The notes beneath the pieces were generated by a model. That model worked only from the letters and a program-made list of their open reading frames with translations. It ran no database searches and was not told where the DNA came from. The position numbers and the translations under genes were made by a program. Positions 1 through 8,406 of a stretch of DNA of 64,000 nt are shown piece after piece; the first letter of the stretch is position 1, and the number at the start of each line of letters is the position of its first letter. The stretch is from JABWAJ01 sp038323375 (GTDB lineage Bacteria; Bacteroidota; Bacteroidia; Chitinophagales; Saprospiraceae), in contig JBBQGV010000016.1 of the NCBI GenBank assembly GCA_038323375.1, forward strand, positions 12,323 through 76,322, read 5' to 3'.

Positions 1-1166
1 ACTGCGCAAAGGTTGGCCGTTTCGATGGAGTGTTTGAGCAGGTTCTGGCCGTAGGAGGAGCGGTAACGCATCCGACCGACCATTTTCACTAAGTACGGAT
101 CAAGTCCGTGGATGTCAAGGTCAATCACCGTGCGCTCCCCGATTTCGACAATCTGTTCGTCGAGTTGCTTGCGCGTTTTAGCGACCACTTCTTCGATGCG
201 AGCCGGGTGAATGCGTCCGTCGGCAACTAAGCGCTTAAGCGCAAGGCGGCACACCTCGCGGCGGATTGGGTCAAAGCTGGAAATTACAATTGCTTCCGGC
301 GTATCGTCAACGATGATTTCAGCGCCGGTAGCGGCTTCCAGCGCCCGGATATTCCGGCCTTCGCGACCAATGATCTGACCTTTAAGGTCGTCAGAATCCA
401 GATTGAAGACAGAAACCGTATTCTCAATCGTGTATTCAGCGCACATCCGCTGGATGGTTTGAATCACAATCTTTTTGGCTTCCTTATTGGCGGTGGCTTT
501 TGCCTGCTCGATCGTATCCTTGATCAGCGCCATGGCTTCTGTTTCCGCTTTGCCTTTGATGGCTTCGAGCAACTGTTCTTTGGCTTCCTGCTGGCTGAGT
601 GCGGCTACTTTTTCCAATTCGCGGATGCGCAGGTCGTTGGCGGCATCAAGTTCTTCTCTCTTTTTGGAAACTACTTTGAGTTGCAGATCCAAATTTTCTC
701 GGATGGCTTTAATGTCTGCTTCCTTCTGTTCCAGGTCGTTGCGTTGATTATCCAGCTTTTTTACCCGGTCGTCAAATTTTTCCTCTTTCTGGCGCAACTC
801 GCTTTCCGTTGTTTTAACCACCATCTCGCGGTCTTTCATTTCCACGACATGGCCCGATTTTTCACTCTCAAATTCGGAGCGATAGCGGTTGAATTTCTCT
901 TTGGCCTCCTGGATTTTGCGTTGTTTGATCTTTTCGTTTTCGATCTCGGCCTGGGAGATAATTTTTTCTGATTTGGTCTCCGCTTCGTCCACAATGCGTT
1001 TTGCAGAAAGGCGTGCTTCTTTCACTGCCTGGTCTGCTTTGGCATTCATCTCTTCTACTTTCGACTGCACCGCATTTTTACTGAAAAGGCGGATGAGCAG
1101 GTAGCCGAGGATGGCGCCTACAATTAGCCCAATGGCAATCCCTATTCCTATTCCGGTGGTACTCAT
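1..1166 (-). CDS. rny: Ribonuclease Y (3' part cut by window edge)
   Basis: Membrane-anchored endoribonuclease that initiates mRNA decay. Reading leftward from the ATG at 1166, the protein opens with a glycine-rich hydrophobic anchor (about residues 5-27, ending GYLLIRLF). A long charged coiled coil follows to about residue 220, then a KH domain with the motif GQIIGREGRNIRALE and the start of the HD domain. The window ends inside or just before the HD catalytic part, so about 389 of the usual ~520 residues are visible. The order anchor, coiled coil, KH, HD is specific to RNase Y. The gene lies just downstream of zapA on the same strand, an arrangement common in Bacteroidota. Confidence 0.96.
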   Translation of the reverse strand, partial: MSTTGIGIGIAIGLIVGAILGYLLIRLFSKNAVQSKVEEMNAKADQAVKEARLSAKRIVDEAETKSEKIISQAEIENEKIKQRKIQEAKEKFNRYRSEFESEKSGHVVEMKDREMVVKTTESELRQKEEKFDDRVKKLDNQRNDLEQKEADIKAIRENLDLQLKVVSKKREELDAANDLRIRELEKVAALSQQEAKEQLLEAIKGKAETEAMALIKDTIEQAKATANKEAKKIVIQTIQRMCAEYTIENTVSVFNLDSDDLKGQIIGREGRNIRALEAATGAEIIVDDTPEAIVISSFDPIRREVCRLALKRLVADGRIHPARIEEVVAKTRKQLDEQIVEIGERTVIDLDIHGLDPYLVKMVGRMRYRSSYGQNLLKHSIETANLCA

Positions 1167-1268
1167 ATCATTACACTTATTTTGAGAATGATAAAATGGC
1201 TCGCAGCTTTAAGCCGCGTGCAACATGCAAAACCACAACCGTGTGAAAAGGAATTGAGAAAAAAGAAA

Positions 1269-1571
1269 TTAAGACAACAAAAGTTTATCTAACAGTTCAT
1301 CCAAATGGGTAAGCTTTGATGCGACAACGCCATCCGGCATTGTCAATTGATTGGCCTTGTGCGACTCAACCGCGTACGTCAGCGCCGCCATAGACAAACA
1401 ATCCTGTTTGTCTTTATTGGCGTAAGTTGCCTGAAACCGGTTGATGCGATCGTTCAGTTCTTTGACGATTCGGCGAATGTCGGCTTCTTCCGAAGCCTTA
1501 ATTTTCAAGGGATAGGGCCTGCCGGCAATGGATACCGTGATGCTCTTGGTCTCTTGTCTATCTTCGCTCAT
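1269..1571 (-). CDS. zapA: Cell division protein ZapA
   Basis: A 100-residue protein with the ZapA pattern: an N-terminal beta-rich head (ITVSIAGRPYPLKI), a charged stretch (EEADIRRIVKELNDRI) and a helical C-terminus used for dimerisation. ZapA binds and bundles FtsZ filaments at the division ring. It starts 3 nt after the stop of the upstream coiled-coil gene at 1575-1862, so the two are almost certainly co-transcribed. rny follows about 100 bp downstream on the same strand. Confidence 0.9.
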   Translation of the reverse strand: MSEDRQETKSITVSIAGRPYPLKIKASEEADIRRIVKELNDRINRFQATYANKDKQDCLSMAALTYAVESHKANQLTMPDGVVASKLTHLDELLDKLLLS

Positions 1572-1574
1572 GCG

Positions 1575-1862
1575 TCAGTTGATGTAAAGCCACTCAATGC
1601 ACTTATCAATCTCCCCGATGTATAGATCAATTTGTTGCCTCAGCTTTTCCGTTGATTCCTCCCCCCTCGTTTCCATCGCCTGCTGGGTCGTGCCTAGTTT
1701 ATTTTTCAAAGTTGCCACTACTTCCCGGTAACGGGTCGTTTCGGCTTTCAATTGTTCGTTTTCCTGCAACAACAAGGCATGATCTCGTTGAAGCTGTTCT
1801 AATTTCAGCGCCAACTGCCTCACTTTTAAATCAATGCCATCAATTTTTGAAGACAGTTCCAT
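1575..1862 (-). CDS. Small coiled-coil protein upstream of zapA
   Basis: A 95-residue protein that is almost entirely coiled coil, with heptads in the region LKLEQLQRDHALLLQENEQL, and with a short C-terminal segment ending CIEWLYIN. Similar short coiled-coil proteins precede zapA in many Bacteroidota and are plausible ZapB-like or ZapA-partner proteins. That role is inferred from position and composition only; no catalytic motif is present. It is 3 nt from zapA and should be translated from the same mRNA. Confidence 0.75.
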   Translation of the reverse strand: MELSSKIDGIDLKVRQLALKLEQLQRDHALLLQENEQLKAETTRYREVVATLKNKLGTTQQAMETRGEESTEKLRQQIDLYIGEIDKCIEWLYIN

Positions 1863-1953
1863 GCTTGTAGTTCATTGTATTGGTTGAAAACGCTGACTAT
1901 GGAAAATCCCTCCTTTTGTTCAACAAATCAAACCAATATCATTCATCCTGCAA

Positions 1954-4404
1954 CTAACGCCTGATGAGTGCGCCAAGTTGTGTTTCGTATGCCGCGATCA
2001 ATTGATCCATGATTTTTTCAATGTCTTTGTCTTGCAAGGTTTTACTTGAATCTTCAAAAACAAAACTCACGGCATAACTTTTTTTACCCTTGCCGAGTTG
2101 CGATTCGCTTTCGTAAACGTCGAATAAATTGACATTCCGGAGCAACTTTTTGCCCACCTTTCCTGCAATCGTGGCAATATCGTTAAATTTTACCGATTCA
2201 TCAATAACTAGTGCCAAATCCCTTCTTACCGATGGAAATTTATTCAGCTCTTCACTGACAATCCGATGTTTCGCCACGCTTTTCAGCAGGTTGTCCCAAT
2301 GCAGGTCGGCATAAAAAACGTCCCCTTTGATGTCCATTTTTTTCAACAGGCGCGGCGACAACTTACCGAAAACGGCTAATTCCTGCGAACCGCGGTGGCA
2401 GCGCAGCGCATAGCTAAAAATTTCGTCCTGCACCGCAGTTTCCTGAAAACCTGTTGCCCCAAGACGGGTAAGGATATTGGCGGCGTAAGCTTTCAACTGG
2501 TAGTACCCCGCTTGTTCCTTATCGCTGCGCAACCAGCTTTCGGCCCATCGCTTGCCGCAAAGGAAAATGCTGAGGTGTTGTTGTTCGCGGTATCCTCCTT
2601 CCGTTTTGATGCGGTAGGTTTTCCCAAATTCAAAAAGGCGCAGGTTGCCCTGCTGGCGATTCTGGTTGTGGGATATGGCCTCCAGGCCGCTCAGCAGCAT
2701 CGTCGGACGCATGATGTCCAATTGCACACTGGACGTATTGTTGATGTAAACCAACTCGGCTTCGTTCACCGAAGTCAAAAATTCTTTATAATATCTTGAT
2801 TCCGAGAGTGAAAGCCCCATCATTTCGTTGAACCCATGCGCAGCCAAATAATCACTGACGCCATTGCGCACCTGATTCGGATCGGGCGTGGGCGCTTTGC
2901 TGACCGCAAGTTTGATGTGGCCAGGCTCCGGCACGTTGTTGAAGCCGTAAATGCGCAGGATCTCCTCGATCACATCTGCTTCCCGCGTCACGTCTGATTT
3001 ATTGGTCGGCACGGCCACGGTCAGCCCGGTATCGGTTTCTGCCACGATGTCCATGCTCAGAGCCGCAAAAATTTCTTTCAGGCGCGCCTTAGGAATATCC
3101 ACGCCGATGAGCCGGTTGATGTTGGCAAAAGCGACGTCTACCCGGGCTGCCTGGATTGGGTTCGGATACAGGTCAATGATCTCGGAAGCAATGATGCCGC
3201 CCGCGAGTTCCTTGATGAGCAGAGCTGCACGTTTTAGCGCAAAAATCGGGAGACCGGGATCGCTGCCTTTTTCGAATACTTTGGCTGCTTCGGTTCGTAA
3301 ATTATGGCGCATGCTGGATCGGCGGATCCATTTTGGATGGAAATGCGCCGATTCGAGAAAAATGCTTTTAGTTGTTTCTTTCACCCCGGAACGAATGCCC
3401 CCGAATACGCCACCAATGCACAGGCCATTGCTGTTGCCATCACAGATCATGAGGTCTTCGGCGTAGAGTTTACGCTCCAATTCGTCTAATGACAAAAAAG
3501 GCGTGCCCTCCGGCAGGGTTTTTACAATCACTTTTCGACCGGCGATTTCATCCAGATCGAAAGCGTGCAGTGGTTGCCCCAGTTCGTGCAGGACGAAGTT
3601 GGTCGCGTCCACTACGTTGTTGATTGGGCGCACCCCGATTGCTTTCAGTCGGCGGCGAAGCCACTCCGGCGACTCGCCAATGGTCAGTCCCCCGATGACC
3701 ACCCCCGCATAGCGCGGGCAGGCTTCGTAGTTTTCAACCACCACTTCTATTGGCAGGCTTTGGGTATCTGTTTGGAATGCGCTCACATCCGGCAGGCGCA
3801 CTTTACCATTGTGGCCGGCATTAATTTTAAGCGCAGCTGCTAAGTCCTTCGCCACACCGAGGTGGTTGGTCGCGTCGGAGCGGTTGGGCGTCAAGCCAAT
3901 TTCAATGACGTAATCGTTTTCCAATTGGAGTACCTCGCGGGCAGAAGCGCCAACAAGGGTTGTATCGGGCAGCACCAAAATACCGCTGTGATCCGAGCCG
4001 ATGCCCAATTCGTCGGCAGCGCAGATCATGCCTTCGGAAACTTCGCCGCGAATTTTTCCCTTTTTGATGACCAATGCATCTTCGCTACCAGAGGGATACA
4101 GCGTAGTACCCACCGTGGCCACCAACACTTTTTGGCCCGCAGCCACATTCGGCGCGCCGCAAACGATTTGAAGCAACGCTTCAGTGCCAACGTCTACTTT
4201 AGTCAGCGAAAGTTTATCTGCGTCGGGGTGTTTATAGCACTCTTTGACCCAGCCGACCACAACGCCTTCCAGACCGCCTTTGATGCTTTCAACTTTTTCT
4301 AACCCTTCTACTTCGAGGCCCAGATCGGTGAGCCATTCAGAAACTTGTTCGGCGGTAAGATCAAGATCTAAATAATCTTTTAACCAGTTCAGCGAAACTT
4401 TCAT
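1954..4404 (-). CDS. pheT: Phenylalanine--tRNA ligase beta subunit
   Basis: The beta subunit of PheRS, which forms an alpha2-beta2 enzyme charging tRNA-Phe. From the ATG at 4404 it encodes 816 residues, a normal length. The first residues MKVSLNWLKDYLDLDL are the family's N-terminal signature. A tRNA-binding (EMAP-like) domain follows (about residues 40-150, with CGAPNV), then B3/B4 editing and B5 domains (TPNRSDATNHLGVA; PTNKSDVTREADVIEEI), and a C-terminal ferredoxin-fold anticodon-binding domain (FPSVRRDLALVID). The frame stays open 64 codons upstream, but that extension looks non-coding and reaches into the divergent argF' region, so the 4404 start is preferred. No pheS is adjacent. Confidence 0.95.
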   Translation of the reverse strand: MKVSLNWLKDYLDLDLTAEQVSEWLTDLGLEVEGLEKVESIKGGLEGVVVGWVKECYKHPDADKLSLTKVDVGTEALLQIVCGAPNVAAGQKVLVATVGTTLYPSGSEDALVIKKGKIRGEVSEGMICAADELGIGSDHSGILVLPDTTLVGASAREVLQLENDYVIEIGLTPNRSDATNHLGVAKDLAAALKINAGHNGKVRLPDVSAFQTDTQSLPIEVVVENYEACPRYAGVVIGGLTIGESPEWLRRRLKAIGVRPINNVVDATNFVLHELGQPLHAFDLDEIAGRKVIVKTLPEGTPFLSLDELERKLYAEDLMICDGNSNGLCIGGVFGGIRSGVKETTKSIFLESAHFHPKWIRRSSMRHNLRTEAAKVFEKGSDPGLPIFALKRAALLIKELAGGIIASEIIDLYPNPIQAARVDVAFANINRLIGVDIPKARLKEIFAALSMDIVAETDTGLTVAVPTNKSDVTREADVIEEILRIYGFNNVPEPGHIKLAVSKAPTPDPNQVRNGVSDYLAAHGFNEMMGLSLSESRYYKEFLTSVNEAELVYINNTSSVQLDIMRPTMLLSGLEAISHNQNRQQGNLRLFEFGKTYRIKTEGGYREQQHLSIFLCGKRWAESWLRSDKEQAGYYQLKAYAANILTRLGATGFQETAVQDEIFSYALRCHRGSQELAVFGKLSPRLLKKMDIKGDVFYADLHWDNLLKSVAKHRIVSEELNKFPSVRRDLALVIDESVKFNDIATIAGKVGKKLLRNVNLFDVYESESQLGKGKKSYAVSFVFEDSSKTLQDKDIEKIMDQLIAAYETQLGALIRR

Positions 4405-4452
4405 TACAATGCTTTGCTTTGCATTTTGATCCTTTGCATATTGCAGTGGGTG

Positions 4453-4460
4453 CAAAGATA
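4453..4460 (-). promoter_or_regulatory. Probable -7 box for pheT
   Basis: On the minus strand this reads TATCTTTG, an exact match to the Bacteroidota -7 consensus TAnnTTTG. It is about 50 nt upstream of the pheT ATG. No convincing TTTG -33 box lies at the expected spacing, so the call rests on the -7 match and its position. Confidence 0.45.
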
Positions 4461-4540
4461 AAGCTATATTGGGCGCACTTCTTAACTTTCTGCTGCCAAC
4501 TTGAAAAAACAAGGCATAAATACAAATACGACAGACGCAC

Positions 4541-5488
4541 ATGAAAAACTTTTTATCGGTTGAAGATGTGCCCGATTTAACGGGACTACTACACAAAGCC
4601 TTAGCTTACAAGGCCGAACCGTTTGTTGATAAACAACTCGGCGTTGGCAAAACGCTGGGGATGCTGTTTATGAATCCCAGTATGCGCACCCGCATCAGTA
4701 CCCAGGTTGCCGCCAGAAATTTGGGCATGGAGGTCATCGTTTTCAATGTTGAAAAAGATGGCTGGCAATTGGAATTTGCCGACGGTGCCATTATGAAAGG
4801 TGATAAAACCGAACACATAAAGGAAGCCGCCAGTGTGCTGGGGCAATATGTGCAGGTGCTGGGCATCCGTAGTTTTCCAAAATTGACAGACCGGAATGAA
4901 GATTACAGTGAGCATGTCATCCGGCAATTTGCCAAATATTCCAATATCCCTGTGGTCAGTCTGGAAAGTGCAACTTTGCACCCATTACAGAGTCTGACAG
5001 ACATCCTGACCATTCAGGAAAACTTCCAGCAGCCGCGCCGACCCAAAATTGTCATGACCTGGGCCCCGCACGTAAAGGTTTTACCACAGGCCGTTCCTAA
5101 TTCTTTTGCACAATGGGTGAATGCCTGGGGCGAAGCCGATTTTGTGATTGTCCAGCCGGAAGGCTACGAACTGGCGGAGCAGTTTACTGGCAATGCCACC
5201 ATCGAACACAATCAGGACAAAGCCCTGCAAGGCGCTGATTTTGTGTATGTAAAAAACTGGTCTTCTTACAAAAACTATGGAAAAATCATCCGGAATGATA
5301 CTTCGTGGATGTTCACCAACAAAAAATTAGCGCTGACCAATGATGCTAAGGTGATGCATTGTCTTCCGGTGCGTAGAAATATTGTGATTGCCGATGAAAT
5401 TCTCGACGGCCCCAATTCCATTGTCATTCCGCAGGCTGGCAACCGGGTTTGGGCTGCGCAGGCTGTGTTGAGTGAATTATTGAAATAA
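4541..5488 (+). CDS. argF': N-acyl-L-ornithine carbamoyltransferase (ArgF'-type)
   Basis: A 315-residue transcarbamylase that transfers a carbamoyl group to an N-acylated ornithine in the acetyl- or succinyl-ornithine variant of arginine biosynthesis. The carbamoyl-phosphate loop is FMNPSMRTR (residues 43-51), the HPLQSLTD motif is at 147-154 and HCLPVRRN at 273-280. The NPSMRTR loop and HCLPVRRN are typical of the Bacteroides/Xanthomonas acylornithine branch rather than ordinary OTCase. Position 90, which separates succinyl- (Pro90 in B. fragilis) from acetyl-ornithine enzymes (Glu92 in Xanthomonas), is Thr here (GDKTEH), so the acyl group cannot be assigned. It is divergent from pheT and is followed after 21 bp by a lipid-kinase gene. 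Confidence 0.92.
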   Translation: MKNFLSVEDVPDLTGLLHKALAYKAEPFVDKQLGVGKTLGMLFMNPSMRTRISTQVAARNLGMEVIVFNVEKDGWQLEFADGAIMKGDKTEHIKEAASVLGQYVQVLGIRSFPKLTDRNEDYSEHVIRQFAKYSNIPVVSLESATLHPLQSLTDILTIQENFQQPRRPKIVMTWAPHVKVLPQAVPNSFAQWVNAWGEADFVIVQPEGYELAEQFTGNATIEHNQDKALQGADFVYVKNWSSYKNYGKIIRNDTSWMFTNKKLALTNDAKVMHCLPVRRNIVIADEILDGPNSIVIPQAGNRVWAAQAVLSELLK

Positions 5489-5509
5489 ACACAAGACCGT
5501 GCTGCGCGT

Positions 5510-6454
5510 ATGACCACAATTAACGCCGGGCAATGGGGCATCATTGCCAATCTAACCGCTGGCGGCGGCGCTGTAAAAAAGCATTGGCCCGCCATAGAGG
5601 CCGCGCTGAAAGCAGGGTTGCCGGTGGCGCAGGTATGGTTTACAGAATACCCCAAACACGCCGTTGAGCTGGTGGAAAAAGCAGTGGAGGCTGGATACAG
5701 ACACTTGATTGCAGTGGGCGGCGATGGCACGAACCACGAAGTGACGAATGGTATTTTGAAGCAACAAATCGTTGCGCCTCAGGAGGTTACTTATGCATTG
5801 CTGCCGGTGGGCACCGGTAACGATTGGGCTCGGATGTACGGAATTCCCCGTGCATTGAAATCCTGGGTGGAAATGGTACAAGCCGGGAAAACTCGCTTTC
5901 AGGACGTTGGGAAAGTAGAATATTGGGAAGATCAGGATCGGAATGGCGTGCGTTATTTTGTAAATGTGGCCGGTATGGCCTACGACGCTTTTGTGGTGCA
6001 GTATGCCGAATCGCGCAGGAGCCAGAGAGCGGGGCGGTTTTATTATTTGCTGATGATCCTGTGGTGCCTGTTCCGCTACCGGCATGTCAAAAGTACCGTA
6101 CAATTCGGGGACACCCAAGTGGAAGATTACTATTACACCATCAATATTGGCATTTGCCGGTACAGTGGCGGCGGCATCCAAATGACGCCGCACGCCATAC
6201 CCGACGATGGACTATTGGCGCTGACCTTAGCCGGGTGTATCAGCAAATTGGGGGTAATTTGGGCAACCCCGCGTTTTTACAACGGCACCATCCGTAAACA
6301 CCCCAAAGTAACTACTTTCCAGGTGCCTGCAATGCTGGTGGAAGCCGCAGGAGCAGCGCCGGTGTTACTCGAAGCCGATGGCGAATTTTTGGGGCAGGCG
6401 CCTGCAAAATTTTCAGTTGTAGCCGGCGCATTGCGCATTGTTGTGCCGTCCTGA
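5510..6454 (+). CDS. Diacylglycerol/lipid kinase family protein (YegS/BmrU-like)
   Basis: A 314-residue protein of the DAGK catalytic family. It has the nucleotide-binding GGDGTNHEVTNGIL motif (about residues 70-83) and LPVGTGNDWARMYGI (about 98-112), both hallmarks of diacylglycerol, sphingosine and YegS-like lipid kinases. A C-terminal beta domain follows (NIGICRYSGGGIQMTPHA; DGLLALTL). It probably phosphorylates a lipid alcohol at the inner face of the membrane; the substrate cannot be read from sequence. It begins 21 bp after argF' on the same strand, so the two may share a transcript although no functional link is evident. Confidence 0.88.
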   Translation: MTTINAGQWGIIANLTAGGGAVKKHWPAIEAALKAGLPVAQVWFTEYPKHAVELVEKAVEAGYRHLIAVGGDGTNHEVTNGILKQQIVAPQEVTYALLPVGTGNDWARMYGIPRALKSWVEMVQAGKTRFQDVGKVEYWEDQDRNGVRYFVNVAGMAYDAFVVQYAESRRSQRAGRFYYLLMILWCLFRYRHVKSTVQFGDTQVEDYYYTINIGICRYSGGGIQMTPHAIPDDGLLALTLAGCISKLGVIWATPRFYNGTIRKHPKVTTFQVPAMLVEAAGAAPVLLEADGEFLGQAPAKFSVVAGALRIVVPS

Positions 6455-6541
6455 TGGTGACGGTTGTTCAAACAGACGTCTAAGGTTTGTGATAAAATGT
6501 TTATATTGTGACATCTGTTTTCAACCTAAAAACAACTAACC

Positions 6542-7204
6542 ATGAAAAGACTAAGCTTCTTTTTACTGATGATGGCCTATTTGATCAACCTGGACGCTCA
6601 GGTATACGAACAGTATAAAACCATGAGCCAGGGCGATCGAAATGCCCTGACCATGACCCTCCCGCAAAACAAGGATAAATTCGTAGGAACCCTTTGGAGC
6701 GCCTACATGAAGGAATTTTACGGTACAAAAACAAAATTGAATAAAAAAACGGGGGAATGGTTTTCCGACAATGTGGATATGCCGGCCATTGGCCTGGGAA
6801 ACACCGTTGACGTTTACGCCACCGCAGAGCAAATAAACGACGATGTTCGCCTTTCGGTGTGGTTCGACCTCGGTGGCGCTTATCTGACTTTGCGCGAACA
6901 CTACGACCGTTATCCGGAAGCGGAAAAATTGATGATGCGTTTTGCGCTGGAAGTGGCTCAAAAGTCAACCGAACAACAATTGGGTACCGAAGAGAAAAAA
7001 CTGAAAGCTTTGGAAAACGACCTGAAAAAACTCCAAAGCAACAATGAGCGCTATCTGAAAGACATTGAGCGCGCCCGCGAAACCATCCGCAAAGCGGAAG
7101 AAGGCATTGCCAAAAATGACAAAGACCAGGCCGATACCCAGGATAAAATTGAACAACAGAAAAAAGCCATCGAGGCAGTTCGGCGCAAGCTGAATGATCT
7201 TTAA
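6542..7204 (+). CDS. Exported protein with C-terminal coiled coil, function unknown
   Basis: 220 residues. It begins with a signal peptide (MKRLSFFLLMMAYLINLDAQ) cleaved near residue 20. A globular region follows (about 21-140) with no motif I recognise. The C-terminal ~80 residues (from about 145) are highly charged, consistent with a long coiled coil (KKLKALENDLKKLQSNNERY). The product is probably periplasmic. It stands alone between the lipid-kinase gene and the HAD gene with about 50-90 bp on each side. I do not recognise the family. Confidence 0.7.
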   Translation: MKRLSFFLLMMAYLINLDAQVYEQYKTMSQGDRNALTMTLPQNKDKFVGTLWSAYMKEFYGTKTKLNKKTGEWFSDNVDMPAIGLGNTVDVYATAEQINDDVRLSVWFDLGGAYLTLREHYDRYPEAEKLMMRFALEVAQKSTEQQLGTEEKKLKALENDLKKLQSNNERYLKDIERARETIRKAEEGIAKNDKDQADTQDKIEQQKKAIEAVRRKLNDL

Positions 7205-7255
7205 TCGGTTGACGGTGGAAGAGCTCGTCCACCATCCACCGTCAACTGTACAAAA

Positions 7256-7945
7256 ATGCCCATAGAAGTTATCGCTTTCGACGCCGACGATACCCTTTGG
7301 ATCAACGAGCCGTATTTCCAGGAAACAGAACGGCGCTTTTGTACCCTGCTGGAAGATTACCTGCCGCAGCATACCGTTTCGCGCGAGTTGCTGCAAACCG
7401 AAATTGCCAACCTGAGTCTCTACGGCTTTGGGGTGAAGAGTTTCATGTTGTCCATGATTGAAACAGCGATAAAAATTTCTGAAGGCACCATTGGCGTTAG
7501 TGCAATCGAAAAAATCATCCAGGAAGGTAAAGCTATGCTTGATCGCCCGATTGAACTCTTAGACGGCGTAAAAGCCGTGCTTTCGAAGCTGAAAGGCCAC
7601 TACCGGTTAGTGGTGGCGACCAAAGGCGATTTGCTCGACCAGGAACGCAAGTTGAAAAAATCGGGGCTGGAGCATTTTTTCCACCACATCGAAATCATGT
7701 CGGACAAACAGGAAGCCGATTACCTGAAACTCATCCGGCATTTGGACATCCAGCCCCATCAGTTGATGATGATCGGGAATTCCCTGAAATCGGACGTACT
7801 CCCCGTACTAAACATTGGCGGGCATGGGTGCCATGTGCCTTACCATACCACATGGGAGCATGAAAAGATAGACATCCTTGTAGAGCACCCCAACTTTCGT
7901 TCGGTGGGAACGATTTCTGAAATCAGCCGTTTTTTGATGTCATGA
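7256..7945 (+). CDS. HAD-superfamily hydrolase
   Basis: A 229-residue haloacid-dehalogenase-type phosphatase. Motif I is FDADDTLW (residues 8-15; nucleophile and acid Asp pair). A helical cap follows, then motif II/III around VVATKGD and the KSGL region, and motif IV near MIGNSLKSDVLPVLNIG. It is expected to dephosphorylate a small metabolite; the substrate is not predictable. Its TGA overlaps the ATG of a 17-codon ORF that looks like the beginning of a lost chloramphenicol-acetyltransferase-type gene. Confidence 0.88.
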   Translation: MPIEVIAFDADDTLWINEPYFQETERRFCTLLEDYLPQHTVSRELLQTEIANLSLYGFGVKSFMLSMIETAIKISEGTIGVSAIEKIIQEGKAMLDRPIELLDGVKAVLSKLKGHYRLVVATKGDLLDQERKLKKSGLEHFFHHIEIMSDKQEADYLKLIRHLDIQPHQLMMIGNSLKSDVLPVLNIGGHGCHVPYHTTWEHEKIDILVEHPNFRSVGTISEISRFLMS

Positions 7946-7992
7946 AAAAAGTAATAGACCTGGAAACCTGGCCGCATAGCTTCAACCTTTAA
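7942..7992 (+). pseudogene. Possible remnant of a CatA-like acetyltransferase gene (5' end only)
   Basis: The ATG overlaps the HAD gene stop (ATGA), and 16 residues are read before TAA: MKKVIDLETWPHSFNL. The beginning MKxxIDLETWPR is typical of chloramphenicol-acetyltransferase-family proteins of Bacteroidota, which continue with a His/Phe-rich stretch. After WPH the match is lost and a stop follows, and the next 140 bp has no ORF. I read it as the leftover 5' end of a gene once coupled to the HAD gene. The remnant is very short, so this is tentative. Confidence 0.4.
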
Positions 7993-8131
7993 CAAACCCA
8001 TCTCTACCAACGGCTTCCTTATTTAAACCGACTATAAATCCTGACGGACATCGCGTTTTGTACCGGCCTGTTTTTGTCATGGAAGTACCGCTTGTACTGC
8101 CTTTTCTTTCATTTCAAAAAACAAAGTCGTT

Positions 8132-8353
8132 ATGAAAAGTCATGTCATCCTCATGATTACAGTTTTATTTTTGGGCTGCACAACCGGCTTCGCAAATATC
8201 CAGGCGGTTTTTAGCGGCAAATTCAGCGGCGGAAACACCTTCACTGCACAAGCCTACCGGGAGACGTTTGCGATGGCTGTGCCCTTGCTCCAGGCTGCGA
8301 ATGTGGAGTGCGGTTCTTTTGTCCCTATTGTTCGGGTAGTGGCAGTTAATTAG
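8132..8353 (+). CDS. Small exported hypothetical protein
   Basis: A 73-residue ORF with a convincing signal-peptide-like start (MKSHVILMITVLFLGCTTGFA) and a short mature part without recognisable motifs. Exported peptides of this size are common in the phylum, but nothing in the mature region supports a function. It lies in a decayed stretch between the HAD gene and a convergent T9SS gene, so it could also be the truncated start of a longer lost gene. Confidence 0.4.
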   Translation: MKSHVILMITVLFLGCTTGFANIQAVFSGKFSGGNTFTAQAYRETFAMAVPLLQAANVECGSFVPIVRVVAVN

Positions 8354-8406
8354 TGGTCGCCGGCTTCAGCCAGCAGGCCAAAAGTAAAAAAGCAACTTTA
8401 AAAAAG

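Noticed and set aside
1167..1268. 6S RNA between zapA and rny
   Set aside because: The gap is only about 100 bp, too short for 6S RNA, and no fold of that type is visible.
1954..4596. Long form of pheT starting at 4596
   Set aside because: The 64 extra residues show no PheT similarity and overlap the argF' start region; the family start MKVSLNWLKDYL is at 4404.
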